From a bacterium (GTDB lineage: Bacteria > Eisenbacteria > RBG-16-71-46 > CAIMUX01): 64,000 nt of DNA. The stretch covers positions 1 through 64,000 of the forward strand of contig JAUIHP010000018.1 of NCBI GenBank assembly GCA_030431975.1, given 5' to 3'. Both the position numbers and the translations under genes were made by a program. A model generated the notes under the pieces. It was not told the DNA's origin and did no database searches. It saw only the letters and a program-made list of their open reading frames with translations. Position 1 is the stretch's first letter. The number at the start of each line of letters is the position of its first letter. Below, one piece after another: positions 61,501-64,000 of this stretch.

Positions 61501-61630
61501 ATACGTCATAGCTTTGGCCGGCCCGGACACCGAAGACGAAATGGTCGACGGCGAAGGCCGGTAGAGGCATGAGAAGGGTTGTGGAGATGACCAGGCCCAG
61601 GAGGATTCCAAGGGCAGGTTGACGGTCCAT
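55571..61630 (-). CDS. Giant secreted FnIII repeat protein with pectate-lyase-like beta-helix and FlgD-like C-terminus
   Basis: 2019 residues. Signal peptide (LGILLGLVISTTLLMPLPAFA). Twelve or thirteen FnIII-type units, each with a WTATGDDG-like core, flank a right-handed parallel beta-helix at ~317-640 (FVVTSLGDSGPGTLRDAV; VIDHCSFRNPGDENISL; HHNLFALGKRKNPRVREN; VNNVMHGWRSE), which matches pectate lyase family 1 including the conserved NPRVR Arg. A nine-fold Asp-Pro-Asp repeat links units near residue 1570. The last ~75 residues (LYPNPVRTDMRVSYTL ... GMYFLRMR) are a FlgD-like sorting-type domain. Likely a cell-surface polysaccharide-binding or -cleaving protein; first gene of the operon with the heparinase-like protein. 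Confidence 0.88.
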   Translation of the reverse strand: MDRQPALGILLGLVISTTLLMPLPAFAVDHFVFGVRAGQSYDVYQDGSMIHQNEVPSLAGGLVFNSADGGSFQVVSSGSSGDTTRPDDVTTLSVQSTGEDSAVLTWTATGDDGNSGRASTYDVRYSSSFITEDTWFSAIQVSGEPTPGNSGASESMTIEGLAPGRTYYFALKVGDEIPNWSLLSNVASGQTEGGGGGADETPPATVTTLAVESVTTNSATVTWTAVGDDGNDGTAQSYDLRYSTSPINASNWNGANSAFGEPLPRPSGSQERFTLGGLFPETTYFFAVRVSDEAGNESDVSNSPGGTTGSAGGGSDFALEGYGAETAGGSGGTPFVVTSLGDSGPGTLRDAVSSSNRNISFAASGVITLQSTLVIDTHHLTIDGSTATNGITLTGAPSLSGDLVELEGAHDLILRHLRLEDAPESGADNLRVDDGAYNIVIDHCSFRNPGDENISLNNNVHDVTVQWSILADANDNLLIRSGSNNVTVHHNLFALGKRKNPRVRENATNVDIVNNVMHGWRSEFSVNFAAGGSGNLVKNYFIEGGFSDPSVAVVVSPDAGPAYVAGNVLPPESNPSGNTSTRMDAPPITETSAEEAYPEVLNTAGALPRDTRDSQYVFSVLLDGGSDEGDETSPAPVSDLSATALGPSAVRVLWTAVGDDGLDGTASSYDLRYSTSTIHDGNWGAATKVLGEPLPSPSGASEFLNVNGLNSGTTYYFALQVTDDANNSSAISNIAQVTTEIVNNDEIPPSKTDDLWVRGEGPTTLTLEWTAPGDDGDSGGQATAFDLRYSTAPINDSNFSTASQAVGEPTPGDPGTLHVMMVGGLAFEQEYYFALKTVDDSDNWSEVSNIVVGTTLPSPEDTVPPAAIDDLSELEAGADRVHLGWTATGDDGLSGTASRFELRRSFVQIEEENWDAAELIGGTPDPGSAGTAHELWVEDLPADTTIFFAIRAYDEVENASGVANVLEVFLASPDEVGPNAVQDLSGVGTADDAIQLSWTAPADDDGDAVAAYEIWIQTSPFDGDLSPTALVLDPGTPANPGFAESYAVQGLDPSTTYYAYIVSRDDADNWSDPSNEATATTFDEEPPPPQGDETPPSAVSDLTIVESGVDYIELQWTATGSDGSEGQAAEYDLRVSDFIFTPSSFLLGTRIEGVSDPLESGQTETFRLENLDSGTEYFFALKAADNAENWSEMSNVVGIRTDYLPDVAGPNPIDDLSDLLIDDQAVTFGWTTPEDVISEGATGDGSVVAYDFRYAEQELTEETWDDASSGAVPDPEEPGSGVVWTIAGLEEGTTYFCGVRSQDAVGNWSPISNVIEVTTTGGDEPPPPPQPDTEAPSQIDDLALEAVDSWTAVLTWTATGDDADEGRATSYGLRRLSGTEDTPPDPSAEGAWDAAEVVVIEREPAPSGTAENLTLEALTPGNVYVFGLVAEDDAGNVSPVGWSNLAQVPFVEDLVGPEAIQDLSVVEWRQTGVELTWTAPLDLRPLGETGPVASYALRWSNKEIDDTNWNETEGVRDLSGAKNPGSSEKLILSGLVPDQEYWIAIRSIDATGNLSPISNNIFGMTLPEEDPDDPDDPDDPDDPDDPDDPDDPDDPDDPGPDVTAPSRVSSLTGYALGTSTLRLTWFAPGDDDEAGSADRYDLRWSFDPITEATWNNAEALTDVDAPKAFGAVESYTWSDRVPGATYFFALRAYDEVDNESELSNVIAVTLPDVPDTAPPSVPTGVTAEPVAEGVRLNWQPSPDADLIGYAIYRREIGQTDPSVLLEHLSSVVWLDRTGEPGATYAYSVAARDDSGNLSARSAEVWITVPLTAPTLVQSVDYLAADPIAQEGEDLIIRWAIEPGHELLGFHVYREPVNEVQDQGSADNPSTQVVRLTDDVLSGPGPHVFEETPRPDPGTYRYWIEAVGVSGESLYLDPVVVDIPDWLNKLVSLYPNPVRTDMRVSYTLGTESRIAFEVYDAQGRIVSEDLVGRRNPGVHEWQWKAENMRGERVAAGMYFLRMRIDERTELAKFVVVSRGE
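56834..56923 (-). repeat. 9-bp tandem repeat encoding (Asp-Pro-Asp)n linker
   Basis: Ten 9-bp units within the giant gene, consensus (minus strand) GAT-CCG-GAC, encode nine D-P-D units and a final D-P-G. Third-position differences between units (GAT/GAC, CCG/CCC) show the array is not newly made but is still repetitive enough for slippage. It links two FnIII units. Confidence 0.95.
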
Positions 61631-62032
61631 GACGGCTGCATTCCCCCGGTAGATTCGAGTCCCCTACACGCGTTCCCTTGCCTTCCCTGGCAAATCTCGC
61701 GCCATCCCTCGGAGATTCGAACCTGCAGACTGCCCCGTCCGCTGGAAGTTATCGTAACGACAGTCGATTGTCTCCACCGTTTCTTGTCGGAAAATGCCCA
61801 AAATGGCTATTTTCCGCCCGATGAATCGTTCGCCTTCCGGCCCGAAACGGCTGCGGAACGCAATTGCAGGTGAGCATAATGCGAGCAAAACGGCTGAAAT
61901 CTAGCCGCCGATGGATATGGGAAAACTTCCCCCCATTTCAGAATTCCTCGGAATCGGAAGACGATGGTTGCGCTCTGCGTCGGACCACGGGCGCCGTTGC
62001 CGTGTGGACTGGGGTGGAAGGTGGCCTGCAAC
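61631..62032. other. Intergenic region with a strong hairpin
   Basis: About 400 bp upstream of the giant gene and downstream of the M20 gene. A stem at 61788-61816 pairs CGGAAAATGCC with GGC-T-ATTTTCCG (11 bp, one bulged T) around loop CAAAAT, about 160 bp before the giant-gene start. No coding frame is convincing. Confidence 0.55.
61788..61816. promoter_or_regulatory. Strong inverted repeat upstream of the giant secreted-protein gene
   Basis: Arms CGGAAAAT (61788-61795) and ATTTTCCG (61809-61816), extended inside by GCC/GGC, loop CAAAAT. As DNA it is an operator-like palindrome; as RNA it is a stable hairpin in the leader of the giant gene. No T-run on either strand follows it closely, so it is not an evident terminator. 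Confidence 0.5.
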
Positions 62033-63250
62033 TCACCTGAGTCCGGGCGCCGTCGGGAATCGCTCCAGGTAACGCTCCTGGATCCGGAGGAAGATCTCGG
62101 CCCCGATGGGCATGACCCCCTCGTCGAAGTTGAAACGCGGATGATGGTGGGCGTAGTCCAATCCCTTTCCGGAATCGGCCGACCCGACGAAGAAGTAGCA
62201 GCCCGGCACCTCCCTTAGGAAGTAGGCCATGTCCTCGCCCGCCATGGAGACGTAATCGCGGCGCACGTTCTCTATCCCGACGACCTCGGCCGCAACATCG
62301 GCGACGAAGTCGCTCATCTGCGGATCGTTGAGCAGTGCCGGATAACCGTCGATGAACTCGACCGTGCCTTTCGCCCCCAGTGTTCTGGCGGTTCCCTCGA
62401 CCACCTCATGGAGTCGGGCGATCAGCTTCTGACGGACTTCGGGATCAAAGGTCCGAAGCGTTCCCCGCATCCGCACGCGCTCGGCAAGGATGTTGAAGTT
62501 GCTCCCTCCTTCGAAGGTGCCCACGGAGACGACGGCGGTCCGGGTGGGGTCGGTGTTACGGGAGACGAGTGTCTGCAACGCCACGACGATGTGTGCGCCG
62601 ACGACCACAGAGTCCACGGCCTCGTGTGGGTAGGCCCCGTGTCCCCCGCGACCCTCGACCAGAATCTCGAACTCGTCCGCAGCCGCCATGAACGGCCCCG
62701 ACGTCACGGCGACGGTTCCGGCCGGAAGTCCATTCCACAGGTGCAGTCCGAACGCCGCCTCGACGGAAGGGGACTCCAGCACCCCCTCCTCGATCATCGG
62801 CGCCGCACCACCCGGTCCTTCCTCCGCCGGCTGAAAGATGTACTTCACGTCGACCGGCGATCGGGAAGTCCCCTGGCACGATTCGAGCAGTGTGTGCAGA
62901 AGCAGCGACGTGTGCCCGTCGTGTCCGCAGGCATGCATCTTGTCGTCGACTAGCGACCGGTAGGGAACTTCGTTTTCCTCATGGACCGGCAGCGCATCCA
63001 TGTCCGCGCGGAAGAGAATGGTGCGATTCGATTCGGAAGTTCCGCGGACAACGGTAGCGATACCCGTCTTGGCGATCTCGGCCCGAAACTCGAGGCCCGC
63101 CTCGCGCAGCCGTTCCTGAACGCGGCCGGCTGTTCGGAACTCCTGAAAACCCAGTTCCGGATGCTGGTGGAGGTCGCGGCGCAACTCGACCATGGACGCA
63201 TAGCGGTCAGCCAACGGGGATCGGACGGGAAAGCTTTCGAAGGTGGCCAT
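62033..63250 (-). CDS. M20-family metal-dependent amidohydrolase (N-acyl-amino acid/peptide)
   Basis: 405 residues. Metal-binding motifs: FRADMDALPV, KMHACGHDGHTSLLL, FQPAEEGPGGA, a dimerisation domain with GRGGHGAYPHEAVDSVV, and a C-terminal RFNFDEGVMPIGAEIF. Such enzymes hydrolyse N-acyl amino acids, hippurate or aminoacyl amides; substrate is unknown. ATG 63250 has GGGGAG at 6 nt; an upstream TTG at 63256 is less likely because it abuts the SD. The gene is preceded by a ~187-nt structured leader with an intrinsic terminator. Confidence 0.95.
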   Translation of the reverse strand: MATFESFPVRSPLADRYASMVELRRDLHQHPELGFQEFRTAGRVQERLREAGLEFRAEIAKTGIATVVRGTSESNRTILFRADMDALPVHEENEVPYRSLVDDKMHACGHDGHTSLLLHTLLESCQGTSRSPVDVKYIFQPAEEGPGGAAPMIEEGVLESPSVEAAFGLHLWNGLPAGTVAVTSGPFMAAADEFEILVEGRGGHGAYPHEAVDSVVVGAHIVVALQTLVSRNTDPTRTAVVSVGTFEGGSNFNILAERVRMRGTLRTFDPEVRQKLIARLHEVVEGTARTLGAKGTVEFIDGYPALLNDPQMSDFVADVAAEVVGIENVRRDYVSMAGEDMAYFLREVPGCYFFVGSADSGKGLDYAHHHPRFNFDEGVMPIGAEIFLRIQERYLERFPTAPGLR

Positions 63251-63267
63251 ATACAACTCCCCATCTC

Positions 63268-63305
63268 AAAAACGAAAGCGGGCCGGCGTCGAGGCCGGCC
63301 CGCTT
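63268..63305 (-). terminator. Intrinsic terminator directly before the M20 SD
   Basis: A perfect 12-bp stem (63276-63287 with 63294-63305, loop of six) is followed on the minus strand by TTTCGTTTTT. It lies between the promoter-like sequence and the GGGGAG at 63262-63257, so it would stop transcripts that have not been rescued before they enter the gene. Confidence 0.85.
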
Positions 63306-63438
63306 CGGATAGTCGCCGGGTGTCATCGGTCGAGCGAGTCGCTCAGCCTGCCGGTTCCCCACTGGGGTCCGACCGGATCCACAGGCCAAAGAGCATAGAC
63401 GTCGCCAAATTCGCCTCGACCCGGCGTACCTGAAATCC
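63268..63438 (-). ncRNA. Candidate structured leader RNA (riboswitch/attenuator-like) of the M20 gene
   Basis: From a promoter-like TTGGAT-N16-TATACT (63472-63445) the transcript would start near 63437. Its predicted fold is a rod: GGAT/ATCC (63438-63435/63310-63307), CGCCGGGT/ACCCGGCG (63426-63419/63321-63314), CGAG/CTCG, GCTC/GAGC (63394-63391/63344-63341), GCCTG/CAGGC (63386-63382/63350-63346), CCGGT/ACCGG and CCCC/GGGG around loop AGT. It ends at an intrinsic terminator (63305-63268) 5 nt before the SD. A 5' strand, GCCGGGTCGAG (63425-63415), can instead pair with the terminator loop and 3' arm. I recognise no known riboswitch consensus. Confidence 0.5.
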
Positions 63439-63444
63439 GCCTTG

Positions 63445-63472
63445 AGTATACCCAGTTCTCCCGCGAATCCAA
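63445..63472 (-). promoter_or_regulatory. Sigma-70-like promoter of the M20 leader
   Basis: Minus-strand TTGGAT (63472-63467), 16-nt spacer, TATACT (63450-63445). The GGGTATACTCA containing the -10 also occurs at 10779-10789 before the ANTAR regulator gene. Confidence 0.5.
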
Positions 63473-63613
63473 AACGATTGAATGAAGCAACGCCCGGTTT
63501 CCTGTCCCCCGCGAGATCTGCGACTCGACGGTGCACGAGTGACCCGCGCGGCTTGCCGCGTCCACATCGATTTCGGCCGCGAAAGAACGGCGAATCGAGG
63601 ATAGTATCCAGTT

Positions 63614-64000
63614 ATGAAGAACGAGTCAGAGTTCCCGCGAATGACCGGACTCCCCGAGCCGCTTCTCCTCCGCCTCGACGAAGGCTGGGATCACCTGGAG
63701 GTGGGTGACGTCGAGGCTGCCGGTTGCATGGCGCGCGAGCTTCTCGACGAAACCGCCGGACATCCCGAGGTGCGTTTTCTTTTGGCTGCGGCGCTGCTCG
63801 AGTCCGGTTACCCGCGCGAGTCTTTGGCAGAACTCGAGGATTGCCGGGGCAAGGTCGAGGACGATCTTCTCCACCGCTACTACCTGGCTTCCGCCCACTA
63901 CGAAAACCTCGACATGGATGAAGCGGAACATCATTTCCGCAAGATCCTCGAGACGGAGCCGACGGCGCCGCCGCCCCACTACGGACTCGCACAGGTCCTC
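63614..64000 (+). CDS. TPR-repeat protein, 3' truncated by the window
   Basis: 129 codons, open to the right edge. The predicted protein (MKNESEFPRMTGLPEPLLLRL) has helical repeats: LDEGWDHLEVGDVEAAGCMAREL, RFLLAAALLESGYPRESLAEL and AEHHFRKILETEP, with TPR-like A-x-x-x-x-x-A-L spacing. Function unknown; TPR proteins mediate protein contacts. Divergent from the M20 gene across ~360 bp. The ATG at 63614 lacks a strong SD. Confidence 0.75.
   Translation, partial: MKNESEFPRMTGLPEPLLLRLDEGWDHLEVGDVEAAGCMARELLDETAGHPEVRFLLAAALLESGYPRESLAELEDCRGKVEDDLLHRYYLASAHYENLDMDEAEHHFRKILETEPTAPPPHYGLAQVL

Noticed and set aside
63268-63438. 6S RNA as the definite identity of the leader
   Set aside because: Length and rod shape fit, but the terminator and SD continue into the M20 gene and no large central bubble is clear; left as an alternative only.

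Overview
The window is 64 kb of GC-rich bacterial chromosome with about 42 protein genes on both strands and short intergenic spaces. I see no rRNA, tRNA, CRISPR array, insertion sequence or phage module. The secreted proteins have signal peptides, many fibronectin-III-like units of the type L-x-W-T-A-x-G-D-D-G, and FlgD-like beta-sandwich C-termini (PNP...GxxVR/VS...G.Y..R). Together with ECF sigma/Ser-Thr kinase pairs and Lon, AlaS and glycosyltransferases carrying low-complexity insertions, this suggests an uncultured Gram-negative lineage of the FCB type (for example Eisenbacteria, Krumholzibacteriota or Latescibacterota). That placement is inference from protein style, not from a phylogeny.

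Layout. 0.1-9.6 kb: CLC chloride channel, Lon protease with palindromes in its 5' region, and an ABC transporter operon (LolD/YbbA-like ATPase, FtsX/YbbP-like permease, AttH/CrtC-like protein). 10-18.8 kb: an orphan ANTAR response regulator, then a surface-polysaccharide region (SDR epimerase, NodU-type carbamoyltransferase, double-GNAT protein, two GT4 glycosyltransferases, polysaccharide deacetylase). 18.9-22.8 kb: AlaS, then a RibD-C-like reductase and a small ferredoxin-fold protein. 22.9-31.6 kb: secreted proteins (ZU5-like lipoprotein, a protein ending in W-G-x-V-K-x-x-F-R, a beta-propeller-like repeat protein and an FTP-HELGH metallopeptidase) and an antitoxin-like HTH regulator. 31.7-37.7 kb: ComM/YifB ATPase, a methyltransferase, a GT4 and a degenerate-GGDEF/EAL protein. 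37.7-44.4 kb: a compact cluster of two ATP-grasp ligases, a CapK/PaaK-type adenylating enzyme, a GT4 and a divergent D-2-hydroxyacid dehydrogenase. 44.4-51.8 kb: ECF sigma factor, Ser/Thr kinase and a three-gene His kinase/receiver/receiver-kinase operon. 52-61.6 kb: a GT4, a heparinase-II/III-like protein and a 2019-residue FnIII/pectate-lyase-like secreted protein. 62-64 kb: M20 amidohydrolase with a structured leader, and a TPR protein running off the right edge.

How the genes fit together. Much of the window concerns the cell envelope: building a surface polysaccharide (GT4s, epimerase, carbamoyl and acyl transfer, deacetylation, possible amino-acid or acyl ligation), secreting large adhesion or degradation proteins, and regulating these through two-component, c-di-GMP and ECF/kinase signalling. 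The most interesting non-coding signal is at 63268-63472 (minus strand): a promoter-like sequence, a nested rod-like RNA fold, and a strong intrinsic terminator directly before the ribosome binding site of the M20 gene. The 5' strand of the fold is also complementary to the terminator, which is the usual layout of a riboswitch or attenuator.
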